A stretch of DNA of 64,000 nucleotides, taken from the NCBI GenBank assembly GCA_949285255.1, contig CASDXV010000001.1:1-64000 (forward strand). Reading direction: 5' to 3'. Shown here piece by piece: positions 49,828 to 58,752 of this stretch. The notes beneath the pieces are model-generated. The model was given only the letters and a program-made list of their open reading frames with translations, was not told where the DNA came from and did not search any database. The stretch is from an uncultured bacterium (GTDB taxonomy: Bacteria; Cyanobacteriota; Vampirovibrionia; Gastranaerophilales; Gastranaerophilaceae). Each line of letters starts with the position of its first letter. Within the stretch, counting starts at the first letter, position 1. The translations under genes and the position numbers were made by a program.

Positions 49828-50860
49828 AGATTTTAACTACAATTTACCTGATGAGCTTATTGCAAGTTATCCTTTAAAAAAGCGCGAAGATGCAAGGATG
49901 ATGGTTTTACACAGAGATAGTAAAACCCTTGAGCACAAGCACTTTTTTGATGTTGTTGATTATTTAAAAAAAGATGATGTGCTTGTTTTAAATAATACAA
50001 AAGTTTTCCCTGCAAGAATAATCGCAAAAAGAGCTACAGGCGGAGAGGTTGAGGTATTTTTGCTTAATCCCGAGGGCAAAGACAACAGGTGGTTTTGTCT
50101 TATGAAACGCTCAAAAAGGGTTAGGGAAGATGAAATACTCAGTGTCAGCGACGATTTTAAAATTAAAGTAATTAAAAAAGATATAGAAAACTCAAAAGAA
50201 GGCGACCTGCCAAAAAACCTTGTAGAGCTTATATTTAGCGCAAATGATGTTTATGAAGCCCTAAATCAATACGGCTCAATCCCTCTGCCTCCATACATTC
50301 AAAGAGAGGCAACAGCAGATGATAAGGAAGATTATCAGACGGTTTTTGCAAAAGTAACAGGCTCTGCCGCAGCGCCGACTGCGGGACTGCACTTTAGCAG
50401 AGAAATCCTCAAAGAAATTGAAAAAAAAGGTGTAAAAATAGTCTATATTACGCTAAATGTAGGTTTAGGGACGTTTTTGCCCGTTAAAACAAATGATATA
50501 ACAAAACACAAAATGCACCATGAGAGCTTTGTAATACCAAAAGAAACAGCAGATACAATAAACTCTGCCAAAGGTTCTGTTGTAGCGGTTGGAACAACGG
50601 TTTTAAGAACGCTTGAAGCTACATATTTAAAACACGGTAAAATTATCCCGACACAAGATGAAACAGATATTTTTATTTATCCGCCTTATAAAATAAAATC
50701 AATAGATAAACTCATCACAAATTTTCACCTGCCAAAATCAACTCTTATAATGCTTGTAAGCGCATTTGCGTCAAGAGAATTTGTGCTTGACGCTTACAGA
50801 GAAGCAATAAAAGAAAAATACAGATTTTTTAGCTACGGTGATTGTATGTTAATTGAATAG
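49811..50860 (+). CDS. queA: S-adenosylmethionine:tRNA ribosyltransferase-isomerase
   Basis: Transfers and isomerises ribose from SAM to preQ1-tRNA, forming epoxyqueuosine. 349 aa: NYNLPDELIASYPLKKREDARM, GSIPLPPYIQR, SAAAPTAGLHFS, and ITLNVGLGTFLPV are family hallmarks. It starts 17 nt inside gcvPB, which implies coupling. FolE2 at 53 kb can supply the shared pterin/queuosine precursor. Converges on the response-regulator gene with no gap. Confidence 0.97.
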   Translation: MNLTTEDFNYNLPDELIASYPLKKREDARMMVLHRDSKTLEHKHFFDVVDYLKKDDVLVLNNTKVFPARIIAKRATGGEVEVFLLNPEGKDNRWFCLMKRSKRVREDEILSVSDDFKIKVIKKDIENSKEGDLPKNLVELIFSANDVYEALNQYGSIPLPPYIQREATADDKEDYQTVFAKVTGSAAAPTAGLHFSREILKEIEKKGVKIVYITLNVGLGTFLPVKTNDITKHKMHHESFVIPKETADTINSAKGSVVAVGTTVLRTLEATYLKHGKIIPTQDETDIFIYPPYKIKSIDKLITNFHLPKSTLIMLVSAFASREFVLDAYREAIKEKYRFFSYGDCMLIE

Positions 50861-51460
50861 TTAAGCCGCTGTTACAAACTTAACAAGCTCGTCTTGCCAG
50901 CCTGTATCTTTTTCTAAGAACATATTTGCACCGCGATTCAGGCACTTTACCTTGTGCTCACCCTTGGTAGATGCCGTTATTACAATAATTTTTGTTTTTA
51001 GATTGTTTGCTACAATTATTTTCTTTGTTTCATCAAGTAATAAGAACCCTTCTCTTTCTGTTGAAACAAATAAATCCATTACAACAAAGTCGTAAACAGT
51101 TTTTCTTATAAGCTGTGCTGCAGAATAAATATCTTTTGCCGTATCAACCTCAAAACCTATTTTTTGAAACAGTACTTTTAATTGATAAGTTACAACACCA
51201 ATATCATCTACTACAAGGATTTTTTTCTTTTCACCAAAGCCTGCCATAGCCATATCTCTTTGCCAATCAGCTTCTGAGTATTCACCCTCTTTTGTTTCTT
51301 GAGGGACAATATCTAGTGACTCAGCATCGCTTAATTTTTTTTGAATTACACAGAGTGCAAGTTTAATAGTTTCATCGCTAAGAGTTTCGGGTTTATCAAT
51401 TTGTGCGATTTTATAGATTAAATCAATTGTCTCTTTTTGGATTACAACTTGCTCACTCAT
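50861..51460 (-). CDS. CheY-like response regulator with N-terminal extension, in flagellar operon
   Basis: 199 residues. A receiver domain from about residue 79: [12 protein letters not shown] (acidic pair), phospho-acceptor Asp in FVVMDLFVS, Thr/Ser in IVITAST, and Lys in MFLEKDTG. The first ~78 residues are a helical extension of unknown role ([20 protein letters not shown]). No DNA-binding output domain. Overlapping fliN by 8 nt and following fliM, it probably acts at the flagellar switch, as CheY does, but with an extra module. Confidence 0.85.
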   Translation of the reverse strand: MSEQVVIQKETIDLIYKIAQIDKPETLSDETIKLALCVIQKKLSDAESLDIVPQETKEGEYSEADWQRDMAMAGFGEKKKILVVDDIGVVTYQLKVLFQKIGFEVDTAKDIYSAAQLIRKTVYDFVVMDLFVSTEREGFLLLDETKKIIVANNLKTKIIVITASTKGEHKVKCLNRGANMFLEKDTGWQDELVKFVTAA

Positions 51461-51794
51461 GGATTTTTAAGCCCTCTTCAACGGTATCTGTTATTCTAAG
51501 CCCAAAATTATCTTCGATAATTACAACTTCGCCCTTGCCGATTAATTTACCGTTTACAAGCAGGTCAATGGGCTCTGCGGTTTTATTTTCTAATTCTATT
51601 ATTGAACCCTTTGTGAGTTCAAGAATTTTTTTAATGCTCATATCAGTTGAGCCTAAAATCGCACTCAGCTCAAGCTCAACGTCCATCAAAAGCCCCAAAG
51701 TGCTGCCTGAAGCATTGTCCTGTTCTGTTTCAACAGGGCGCTCAACATTTTCAAATTTACTTAAATCAAGGTCTTTAGGCTCTTTTTCAGACAT
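51453..51794 (-). CDS. fliN: Flagellar motor switch protein FliN
   Basis: C-ring component that binds CheY-P and organises the switch. 113 aa with the SPOA domain: [40 protein letters not shown], and [20 protein letters not shown], very typical of FliN. An acidic N-terminal tail. 2 nt after fliM and overlapping the response regulator, confirming an operon. Confidence 0.95.
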   Translation of the reverse strand: MSEKEPKDLDLSKFENVERPVETEQDNASGSTLGLLMDVELELSAILGSTDMSIKKILELTKGSIIELENKTAEPIDLLVNGKLIGKGEVVIIEDNFGLRITDTVEEGLKIHE

Positions 51795-51796
51795 TT

Positions 51797-52801
51797 TTAA
51801 TCCTTTGGTACATATCTGTCAACTATTTTTACACATATTCTGCCGTCTTTTCTGCCCGGCATTGCTTCAAATTTTTTCTTGTTATCAATTAAAACATAGA
51901 GTTTTTCATCAATTTTCTGTTCAAGTTTAATTACATCACCCTCTTTGAGTTCAAGTACATCGTTAATAAGAACTTTTGCAGTTCCCAAAACAACGCTTAA
52001 ATCAAGGTTTGCAGGGTAGATTTTATTTAGAATTTCATTTCTTCCTATTTCATTTGAAACAACATTTGTATGTTGAAAAATGTATTGCGGAGTGAGTTTT
52101 TGCAGTACTGTTTCTAAGACAGGGTAAGGGAAACACAGGTTTATAAGTCCGAAGTTTTTTGAACCCAGTCTTATTTCAAAAGAAATAAGCGCAACAATTT
52201 CACCTGATGTTGTAATAGGTACGACGTGATATCCGTTGTCAAGACTTGTAAATTCAGCTTTTACGGGTAAAACCGAACACCAGGAGTTTTCAAGTGTTTT
52301 TATTATTTTTTCAATAATTTTTTTTGTGAGAGCTTCTTCAATTTGTGTCAAATCACGGTTAAAATCACGATTTGAACCGTCCCCGCCAAGCATTCTGTCA
52401 AGTATTACAGTTAAAACTTCGCTGCTTAAACCAAGAGAAATTTCACCTGATAGCGGGTTTAGTTTAAAAATACCGTTTTGAAAATGAGGGGGCATAGAGC
52501 AGACAAACTCATCGTATGTGAGCTGGTCGACAGAGATTATATCCATCTCGACATCCATACGAAGATAGGTAGTCAAAGTAAGCGCCAACTGTCTTACAAA
52601 ATCTCTGTGAATATCTTGAAGTGCCCTCAAGTGCTCTTTTGAAAATTTATCCGGACGTCTGAAGTTGTAGAGTTTGTAGCCTTTTTTAAACTCTTCTGAT
52701 ATATCTTCAATTAAATCTATATCATTTTGAGCAGCGCTAAAATCATCCTGATTTGTTGCAGGATTATTTTCTATCGGGTTTGTATCAGGCTGATTTTGCA
52801 C
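51797..52801 (-). CDS. fliM: Flagellar motor switch protein FliM
   Basis: 334 aa. The CheC-like central domain begins at [17 protein letters not shown] and includes the [11 protein letters not shown] motif (GGxG family signature); the C-terminal SPOA domain includes [20 protein letters not shown]. The N-terminal CheY-binding stretch is divergent: NDIDLIEDI in place of the usual SQ-EIDALL. With FliN and a CheY-like protein next to it, it suggests a genuine rotating, switchable flagellum. Confidence 0.94.
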   Translation of the reverse strand: MQNQPDTNPIENNPATNQDDFSAAQNDIDLIEDISEEFKKGYKLYNFRRPDKFSKEHLRALQDIHRDFVRQLALTLTTYLRMDVEMDIISVDQLTYDEFVCSMPPHFQNGIFKLNPLSGEISLGLSSEVLTVILDRMLGGDGSNRDFNRDLTQIEEALTKKIIEKIIKTLENSWCSVLPVKAEFTSLDNGYHVVPITTSGEIVALISFEIRLGSKNFGLINLCFPYPVLETVLQKLTPQYIFQHTNVVSNEIGRNEILNKIYPANLDLSVVLGTAKVLINDVLELKEGDVIKLEQKIDEKLYVLIDNKKKFEAMPGRKDGRICVKIVDRYVPKD

Positions 52802-52909
52802 TCATCCTCCAAAGTGTACACATTATTGCAATTATATCTTACTATTATAGTGCTTGTTTGTCTATCGTGCGTATGATATACTTTTTTTGATATTTTTAGC
52901 AGGTGAGTA

Positions 52910-53245
52910 ATGGAAGAATCTTTTGAATATAAACGCTGGTATGACAGAGACCCTATCTTAAAAGAGGCGCTTGAGCTTTTAAGATTGTCGTCAGATGATG
53001 AAAAAGAAGCCGCAAAGAGCTTTATACTTAAATTGCAGGAAGATGTAGCAAAAGATGTCATTGAGCGCATTTATGAAATAGTTACAAAATATCAGGGCAA
53101 GGGTAATCGTTGGTATGATAATGACCCTGTTATGATAAAAGCAATAGAAGTTTTAAGAAATGCCGACCCAAAAACTCAAAGAAAAGCAGCGCTTAAACTG
53201 CTTTTAGCGCTTGAAGAAAAGAGTTTCCCTCAAGATAATGATTAA
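52910..53245 (+). CDS. Tandem RWYDxDP-repeat protein, function unknown
   Basis: 111 residues made of two ~50-residue units, each opening with RWYD-DP (YKRWYDRDPILKEALELL; GNRWYDNDPVMIKAIEVL) followed by a helical pair. No signal or membrane part. AGGTGA precedes the ATG. It overlaps folE2 by 8 nt, so the two are co-translated. The family was not recognised. A pterin-pathway accessory role is possible but rests only on context. Confidence 0.7.
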   Translation: MEESFEYKRWYDRDPILKEALELLRLSSDDEKEAAKSFILKLQEDVAKDVIERIYEIVTKYQGKGNRWYDNDPVMIKAIEVLRNADPKTQRKAALKLLLALEEKSFPQDND

Positions 53246-54029
53246 AGACGTACAAAACAGCATAGACAAAAGAAATATTCCTTTGCAAAAGGTCGGTGTT
53301 AAAAACGTAGAAACCCTTTTAAATATTGAAAGAAAGGGTTCTAAAACATCTCAGAAAGTATATGCAAAGGCAAAAATGAGTGTTTATCTGCCCTCAAACT
53401 ACAAGGGCACTCACATGTCGCGCTTTATTGAGATACTGGAAGATTACAGAAAGAAAAATCTCATCGGCGTTGATATTAAAAAAATGCTTGAGGACATGAA
53501 AATCCGCCTCGAGTCAAAAAGCGCGTATCTGAAGTTTGATTTTAAATATTTTGTTAAAAAGAAAGCCCCAAAATCCGCTCTTGAAGCGCTTATGTGCTAT
53601 GATTGCTACTTTGAGGGCACGCTTGATGAGAGTGACAATTATAAATTTTATCTTGGTATAAAAATCCCTCTTACAACCCTTTGCCCCTGCTCAAAAGAAA
53701 TATCCGACTGCGGAGCGCATAATCAAAGAGCAATTGTATCGCTTAAAGTTTCATACGATGAAGATAAGCACATCTGGCTTGAAGATTTGATAGAAGAAAT
53801 TGAGTCCTGCGGCTCATCTCAGCTTTATTCGCTTTTAAAAAGAGAGGATGAAAAATCTGTAACAGAGCAGGCGTATAATAACCCTAAGTTTGTTGAAGAT
53901 GTTATAAGAGATGTGGTTATTAAGCTTGAAAATCACCCCGTTATTAGCAGTTATGAAGTTGAAATAGAGGCATTTGAGAGCATTCACAACCACAGTGCCT
54001 GGGCAAGACAGGTAAGTGATATTAATTAA
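53238..54029 (+). CDS. folE2: GTP cyclohydrolase FolE2 (type IB)
   Basis: Converts GTP to dihydroneopterin triphosphate for folate and queuosine, using a metal other than obligatory zinc. 263 aa: VQNSIDKRNIPLQKVGVKN, the metal-site loop TLCPCSKEISDCGAHNQRA, and ESIHNHSAWA near the end are the FolE2 signatures. ATG 53238 overlaps the preceding gene (TAATGATTAA); an earlier frame from 53211 has no better site. Confidence 0.95.
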   Translation: MIKDVQNSIDKRNIPLQKVGVKNVETLLNIERKGSKTSQKVYAKAKMSVYLPSNYKGTHMSRFIEILEDYRKKNLIGVDIKKMLEDMKIRLESKSAYLKFDFKYFVKKKAPKSALEALMCYDCYFEGTLDESDNYKFYLGIKIPLTTLCPCSKEISDCGAHNQRAIVSLKVSYDEDKHIWLEDLIEEIESCGSSQLYSLLKREDEKSVTEQAYNNPKFVEDVIRDVVIKLENHPVISSYEVEIEAFESIHNHSAWARQVSDIN

Positions 54030-54219
54030 TTTTTTTATTTAATTTAACAAAATCTTTAAGTACTTCGCAGCTTTTATCAGAATTAATTTGCATCTTTTTT
54101 AAAATTTCAATAATTTGTCCGTCGTCTTTGTTTTCAAGCGCGACGGACATTTCTTCCTGCAATTCTTCCAATTCTTCAGCCAGTTTGATGGCTTTTTGTA
54201 GTACTTTTTGTTTGTTCAT
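54022..54219 (-). CDS. Small helical acidic protein, possible partner of XRE gene
   Basis: 65 residues, a strongly helical, Glu/Lys-rich coil (LAEELEELQEEMSVALENKD). No domain recognised. TATAAC (54231-54226, minus) ends 6 nt before the ATG and there is no Shine-Dalgarno, so it is a leaderless candidate. It overlaps the folE2 end by 8 nt and is divergent from the XRE regulator across an 85-nt shared promoter. This pairing resembles a regulator-partner cassette, without proof. Confidence 0.55.
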   Translation of the reverse strand: MNKQKVLQKAIKLAEELEELQEEMSVALENKDDGQIIEILKKMQINSDKSCEVLKDFVKLNKKIN

Positions 54220-54270
54220 TGGTTTGTTATATAACTAATAAGTTTTATATTATAACAAATAACATAGTTA

Positions 54271-54304
54271 AATTTATAAGTCAATATTTATATACTTATA
54301 AATT
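54271..54304. promoter_or_regulatory. Perfect inverted repeat at the XRE promoter (operator candidate)
   Basis: AATTTATAAGT (54271-54281) and ACTTATAAATT (54294-54304) are exact reverse complements with a 12-nt spacer. The right arm abuts the ATG and overlaps TATACT (54291-54296), the likely -10. It is well placed for autorepression. Confidence 0.6.
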
Positions 54305-54523
54305 ATGAACAAAACAAGTCTTTTAAAAAGGTTTGGCAAAAACGTCAAAATAGAACGTATTAAGAAAGATTTAACGCAGGAAAAGCTTGCAGAAATTATG
54401 TCTGTTTCTCAAAACTATATTGCCAATATTGAAAATGGCAGAGCAAATATGTCTTTAGGTAAAATACTTGTTTTATCAGAGTTTTTGGATACAGATATTC
54501 ATAATTTATTGGATTTTAAATAA
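54305..54523 (+). CDS. XRE-family helix-turn-helix regulator
   Basis: 72 residues, nearly only the HTH domain: FGKNVKIERIKKDLTQEKLAEIM and QNYIANIENGRANMSLGKI. No Shine-Dalgarno; the start immediately follows the inverted repeat and a TATACT -10 ends 8 nt before, so the mRNA may be leaderless. Probably binds the inverted repeat and controls both itself and the divergent small gene. Confidence 0.85.
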   Translation: MNKTSLLKRFGKNVKIERIKKDLTQEKLAEIMSVSQNYIANIENGRANMSLGKILVLSEFLDTDIHNLLDFK

Positions 54524-54628
54524 TATATAAACTTTTGTAACAATTAGTTGTCCAAAATATAAAGTTCATTAAAATCTATCCGAAATACCTATTGTAAGCA
54601 ATGACAATAAGAACAATAAGGAGAAGAT

Positions 54629-55021
54629 ATGGACAACATTTCAAAAATAGCTGCAAATGCTAACTTTTACGTCCAAAACGGTGCGGTTAAAAAAGGGAAT
54701 GATGAAAAGAAAGCTGAAGAGAAACAGCCTGATACTCTTCAACCTCAAACAGAGGCTAAAGACCCGGATGCGATTTTTGACGCTATGCAAATGAGCGCAA
54801 TTCAAAATAAAGCAATCGCATTTGGTAAATTTATTAACCCCAGAGAATATTTATCTGAGGATAGAATAAAAGATATAGAAGCTTCGATGGGCACTTTTGC
54901 AGGTGCAACGGAAAGCGCTAAAGCTGCGATGGATACGGAGTTTAAAGGAATAAGCGCTTATGAAAACCTATCTGAAGCGCAAAAACTTGCTATGGCTGCA
55001 AAAATGCAGGTAGCAGAATAA
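54629..55021 (+). CDS. Unknown acidic helical protein
   Basis: 130 residues, no signal. The middle is disordered and charged (NDEKKAEEKQPDTLQPQTEA), followed by an ordered helical C-terminus (FGKFINPREYLSEDRIKDIE). The start MDNISKIAANANFYVQNG is Asn-rich. Strong Shine-Dalgarno AAGGAGAAG (54619-54627 region) and a terminator hairpin at 55059 show a real unit. No family recognised. Confidence 0.7.
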   Translation: MDNISKIAANANFYVQNGAVKKGNDEKKAEEKQPDTLQPQTEAKDPDAIFDAMQMSAIQNKAIAFGKFINPREYLSEDRIKDIEASMGTFAGATESAKAAMDTEFKGISAYENLSEAQKLAMAAKMQVAE

Positions 55022-55058
55022 AAACTACCCCCTTATTTGTTCTTCTCACTATTGTTCC

Positions 55059-55092
55059 AAAATATCGCCAAGGATTTCCAAGGCGATATTTT
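55059..55092. terminator. Terminator hairpin between convergent genes
   Basis: A perfect 11-bp stem, AAAATATCGCC/GGCGATATTTT, with a 12-nt loop, lies between the 54629 gene and fabI; the T/A-rich arms give it bidirectional potential. Confidence 0.75.
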
Positions 55093-55121
55093 AGTATTTG
55101 AATATTTAATTTATGCTAAGC

Positions 55122-55937
55122 TTATGCTAAGCTTGCTTGACTTACGCACTCCATTTCGTCGATTGATGCAAATACGCTTGATGCACCGCAGTCAACAAAT
55201 TGAACTTGTCCGGTTACGCCTGAAGATAAGTCAGAAGCCAAGTATAAACCTGCTTTACCAACGTCCTCCAAAGACGGTGTGCGATTAAGCGGAGCTTTAA
55301 GAGCGTTGAATTTAAGCATTTTGTCAAATCCGCCGATACCTTTTGCTGCAAGTGTTTTAACAGGGCCTGCAGATAAGCAGTTGCAGCGAATGTTAAATTT
55401 GCCCAAATCTGCGGCGATGAATCTCATTGAAGATTCAAGCGCAGCTTTTGCCACACCCATAATGTTGTAGTTTGCAACGGCATGAGTTGAACCTAAATAT
55501 GTAAGGGCTAAAATTGAGCCGCCGCCTGTTTTTTCCATTTGAGGTTTAGCGTATTTTGTAAGAGTTAAAAGAGAATAAGCGCTTACATGCATTGCTAAAT
55601 CCCAACCTTCTCTGCTTGTTGTATAAAAATCGCCTAAAAGGTCTTCTCTGTTTGCAAAAGCAACTGCGTGGATGACAAAGTCAAGTCTGTCATAGATTTT
55701 TTCATATTCTTTAAAAACTTTTTCAACGTCTTCTTCTTTTGTAACGTCGCATTCTATGCACATTTTAGCGTTCATTTCCTCAGCTATCGGTTTTACGCGT
55801 TTTTCCATTGCTTCATTAGCGTATGTAAAAGCAATTTCTCCGCCTGCCGCATAGATTTGTTCAGCTATGGCATTTGCAATCCCGTGTTTGTTTGAAACAC
55901 CGAAGATAATACCCTTTTTGCCATCCATAATACCCAT
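55122..55937 (-). CDS. fabI: Enoyl-[acyl-carrier-protein] reductase FabI
   Basis: Final reduction step of fatty-acid elongation with NAD(P)H. A divergent SDR: GIIFGVSNKHGIANAIAEQ start, catalytic Tyr and Lys in NYNIMGVAKAALE (Y-x6-K), and SAGPVKTLAAKGIGGF. ATG 55937 lies 7 nt after AAGGAG and gives MGIMDGKKG; a longer frame to 55964 is rejected. The stop region has a duplicated GCTTAGCATAA sequence. 271 aa, close to normal. Confidence 0.95.
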   Translation of the reverse strand: MGIMDGKKGIIFGVSNKHGIANAIAEQIYAAGGEIAFTYANEAMEKRVKPIAEEMNAKMCIECDVTKEEDVEKVFKEYEKIYDRLDFVIHAVAFANREDLLGDFYTTSREGWDLAMHVSAYSLLTLTKYAKPQMEKTGGGSILALTYLGSTHAVANYNIMGVAKAALESSMRFIAADLGKFNIRCNCLSAGPVKTLAAKGIGGFDKMLKFNALKAPLNRTPSLEDVGKAGLYLASDLSSGVTGQVQFVDCGASSVFASIDEMECVSQASLA

Positions 55938-56058
55938 AAAATTTCTCCTTAAATCTAAAATCAAAATTTATAAATTAAAATTACCATAAAAATAAATTTT
56001 ATGCACTAAAGCTAATTTTTATAATATAATTAACTGGAATATAACAGAAAGTACCAAG

Positions 56059-56829
56059 ATGAAAATAGTTGCAAATAACCTTGTAAAAATATACGGTGAC
56101 CGCTCTGTCGTAAATGATGTTTCTTTTGAGGTCAACAAAGGTGAGGTTGTAGGTTTATTAGGCCCTAACGGTGCAGGCAAAACCACTACCTTTTATATGA
56201 TTGTAGGACTTGTTAAGGCAAATAAAGGTCATATTTATCTTAATGTTGATGATAAAGACGGTCTGCCAAAGGGCGGAAATTATGCTAAATCGCTTGAAAT
56301 AACCAATATGCCCATGAACGAAAGGGCAAAAATAGGCATAGGTTATCTTCCTCAAGAGGCATCAATTTTTAGAAAATTATCCGTTGAGGACAATTTAAAG
56401 CTTGTTTTAGAGATGAATGAGTCTTTAAATGAAGAAGAAAAAGCTCAAAAACTTGAGGACTTGCTTGAAGAATTTGGTGTAAAAAAACTTAGAACAGCCT
56501 CTGCCGTGTCACTTTCGGGCGGTGAGAGAAGAAGGGTGGAAATAGCCCGTGCGCTTGCTGCTACGCCCCACTTTATTCTTCTTGATGAACCTTTTACGGG
56601 TATTGACCCTATTGCAATAGGCGAAATTAAAGACAATATCTATAAACTTGCTCAAGAAAAAGGCATAGGTGTGCTTATTACCGACCACAACCCAAAGGCA
56701 ACATTGTCTATTACAGATAGAGCATATGTAATTTTTGACGGAAAAATAAAAATCTCGGGTAAATCAAAAGACGTCGCAGTTGACCCTGTTGCAAAAGAAT
56801 TTTACTTAGGAAAAGACTTTACGCTTTGA
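56059..56829 (+). CDS. lptB: LPS export ABC transporter ATP-binding protein LptB
   Basis: Powers LPS transport from inner to outer membrane. Walker A GPNGAGKTT, signature LSGGERRR, Walker B FILLDEPFTGIDP, and the LptB-specific IGYLPQEASIFRKLSVEDN. A ~15-residue insertion (DDKDGLPKGGNYAK) follows the first strand region. 256 aa. A TATAAT pair lies at 56020-56030. Its stop overlaps the lptF start (TGATG). Confidence 0.95.
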   Translation: MKIVANNLVKIYGDRSVVNDVSFEVNKGEVVGLLGPNGAGKTTTFYMIVGLVKANKGHIYLNVDDKDGLPKGGNYAKSLEITNMPMNERAKIGIGYLPQEASIFRKLSVEDNLKLVLEMNESLNEEEKAQKLEDLLEEFGVKKLRTASAVSLSGGERRRVEIARALAATPHFILLDEPFTGIDPIAIGEIKDNIYKLAQEKGIGVLITDHNPKATLSITDRAYVIFDGKIKISGKSKDVAVDPVAKEFYLGKDFTL

Positions 56830-57935
56830 TGAATAAATTAAGACTTACAATTTTTGATAAATACGTTTTTAAACAAGTGCTCGGCGCTACTTTTGTGTGC
56901 TTGTTTTTGTTTATCATTGTTTGGATTGCCCCCGAAACGCTTGTAAGAACTATTAAAAGGATTTTAATCGAGCATATGCCTTTTGTTCAAGGTATGAAAA
57001 TGCTTTTGTACGAGATACCAAAAGTCTTGGCTAAAGCTATTCCTGTAGGTATTTTGCTTGGTTCGCTGTTTACTTTTGATACACTTTCAAAAAACTCCGA
57101 ACTCAGTATATTTAGAGGTGTAGGCCTGTCTTTTAACAGAATTATGGCGCCTGTCATAGTTCTCGGCGTAATTTTAGCTTATTGCTGCTATGTTGTTAAT
57201 GACAAATTTATCCCCTACGCATCTGCTAAAGCAGGCGAATCAGGCGGCTTTGATGTGCATTTTGTCTATATTATTAAAGACAAAAATGAAACGCCAAAAC
57301 AGGCGTTAATTGTTTCAAACTTTAGTGTTAAAACCATTAAAAACCTTATACTGCTTAATTTTTCGCCTAACAGATACGCAGATGCGCAGATGTTTAACAG
57401 TATAATTTTTGCCCCGTATGCTCTTAAAAAAGACGATATGTGGCTTATGAAAGAATCTAAGGAATACAGAATAAACAGAAACGGCATATACACTGAAATA
57501 AAAGAAGTAGGAGATTATCCCATATTAAACGAAAAACTCTCCGATGAAGTATTTCAGCTGATGAAAAACGCCACAAGAAGAGACAGGTCTTATACAAATA
57601 AGCAGCTCGGGGATTATGTAAAACTCCTTAAAAAGCAAGAATACACTGACGAGCACAACTTTATGCTTACAAAATACTATCAGAGATTTTTGCACCCTCT
57701 AACCTGTGTAATATTTGCTGCAATAGGCTGTCTGCTCGGGTTTTCTCCTCCGCGCTCACAAAGACTTGTCGGCTTTACAATAGGCGTAGGTATGATTTTT
57801 GCCTACTATATCACCCTGCCGTTTTTTGACCTGCTTGCGCAAAAAGGAGTTCTGCCGCCTTTTATTGCTGCGGCTTTTCCTATAATAGTCTTTATTGCGG
57901 CGATATTTGTAATTAAAAAAGCGAGGGATTTATAA
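56829..57935 (+). CDS. LptF/LptG-family LPS export permease
   Basis: A 368-aa YjgP/YjgQ-type permease: an N-terminal cluster of membrane spans (FVCLFLFIIVWIAPETL, IPVGILLGSLFTFDTLSKNSE), a large periplasmic beta-jellyroll (~120-270), and C-terminal spans with CVIFAAIGCLLGFSPPRS. Whether LptF or LptG is not decidable. ATG 56829 is coupled to lptB. Only one permease is here; its partner would be elsewhere. Confidence 0.93.
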   Translation: MNKLRLTIFDKYVFKQVLGATFVCLFLFIIVWIAPETLVRTIKRILIEHMPFVQGMKMLLYEIPKVLAKAIPVGILLGSLFTFDTLSKNSELSIFRGVGLSFNRIMAPVIVLGVILAYCCYVVNDKFIPYASAKAGESGGFDVHFVYIIKDKNETPKQALIVSNFSVKTIKNLILLNFSPNRYADAQMFNSIIFAPYALKKDDMWLMKESKEYRINRNGIYTEIKEVGDYPILNEKLSDEVFQLMKNATRRDRSYTNKQLGDYVKLLKKQEYTDEHNFMLTKYYQRFLHPLTCVIFAAIGCLLGFSPPRSQRLVGFTIGVGMIFAYYITLPFFDLLAQKGVLPPFIAAAFPIIVFIAAIFVIKKARDL

Positions 57936-58744
57936 TGTTTAAAAAAATAATTCTTTTACTTTTGATTTTTTTAATAAGCGCTCCCGTGTTTGCAAAAGAG
58001 GCAATTGAGGCTGATTACAATAAAAAAGAAAAATTTTATATTTATAAAATTGACCTTGAATCTGTTGGAGAAAGAATTAGACCCTATGTTGTTAAAGACG
58101 GTTTAAAAACCGCAAGAGAAGTCTTTAAGGAAAATGATTTTGATTTTGTTATAAACGGCGGATTTTTTGACCCCAACAGTGCAAAGTCGGTTTCTTATGT
58201 AGTAATAGATTCAAAAGTTGTCGGCTCTCCTTTTGAGGGCATGGAGATGATAGAAAATCTCTATAAAGAAGATAGGATTGATAATGTTCTAAACAGGAGC
58301 GAACTTAGAGTTTATAAACATCATCTAACAGGTGCTCTAAAATTTGACATTGCTAGGCATTTTGACCCCGTGCCAAAGTATTATGATATTTTGCACTCTT
58401 TAGGCGGCGGGCCGATGATTTATCCTGATTTTAACCTTGAGCAGGAGGGTTTTGTAAAATATGACGAAACTCAGACCCCTGTTATCCAAAGTGCTCATGT
58501 TTTGAAAAAAAGAGCTCGTACACTTGTGGCTCTTAAAGATGAAAATCTTTATGTCATAATATTTTCAAACTTTGCTCCTGTTACTTTAAGTGAAGCAAGT
58601 CAAAAGCTTAAAAGGTATCGTTTTGAAAAAATAATGGCATTTGACGGCGGCCCATCAACATCTCTAAACTACGGGGATAATGAAATTTCAAGTGCAAGCA
58701 ACGGGCAAAGAGAAGTAAAATCGTTTTTAATTATTCAAAAATAG
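57935..58744 (+). CDS. Secreted phosphodiester-glycosidase-family protein (NAGPA-like)
   Basis: 269 residues with a signal peptide (cleavage after PVFA). Family motifs: INGGFFDPN, SLGGGPMIYPDF, RARTLVALKDENLYVIIFS, and FEKIMAFDGGPSTSLNY. The family includes the enzyme that removes GlcNAc from phosphodiester-linked sugars, and bacterial members act on envelope glycopolymers. It starts inside the lptF stop (TAATG), linking it by expression to LPS export. Substrate unknown. Confidence 0.85.
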   Translation: MFKKIILLLLIFLISAPVFAKEAIEADYNKKEKFYIYKIDLESVGERIRPYVVKDGLKTAREVFKENDFDFVINGGFFDPNSAKSVSYVVIDSKVVGSPFEGMEMIENLYKEDRIDNVLNRSELRVYKHHLTGALKFDIARHFDPVPKYYDILHSLGGGPMIYPDFNLEQEGFVKYDETQTPVIQSAHVLKKRARTLVALKDENLYVIIFSNFAPVTLSEASQKLKRYRFEKIMAFDGGPSTSLNYGDNEISSASNGQREVKSFLIIQK

Positions 58745-58752
58745 AGGTATAA

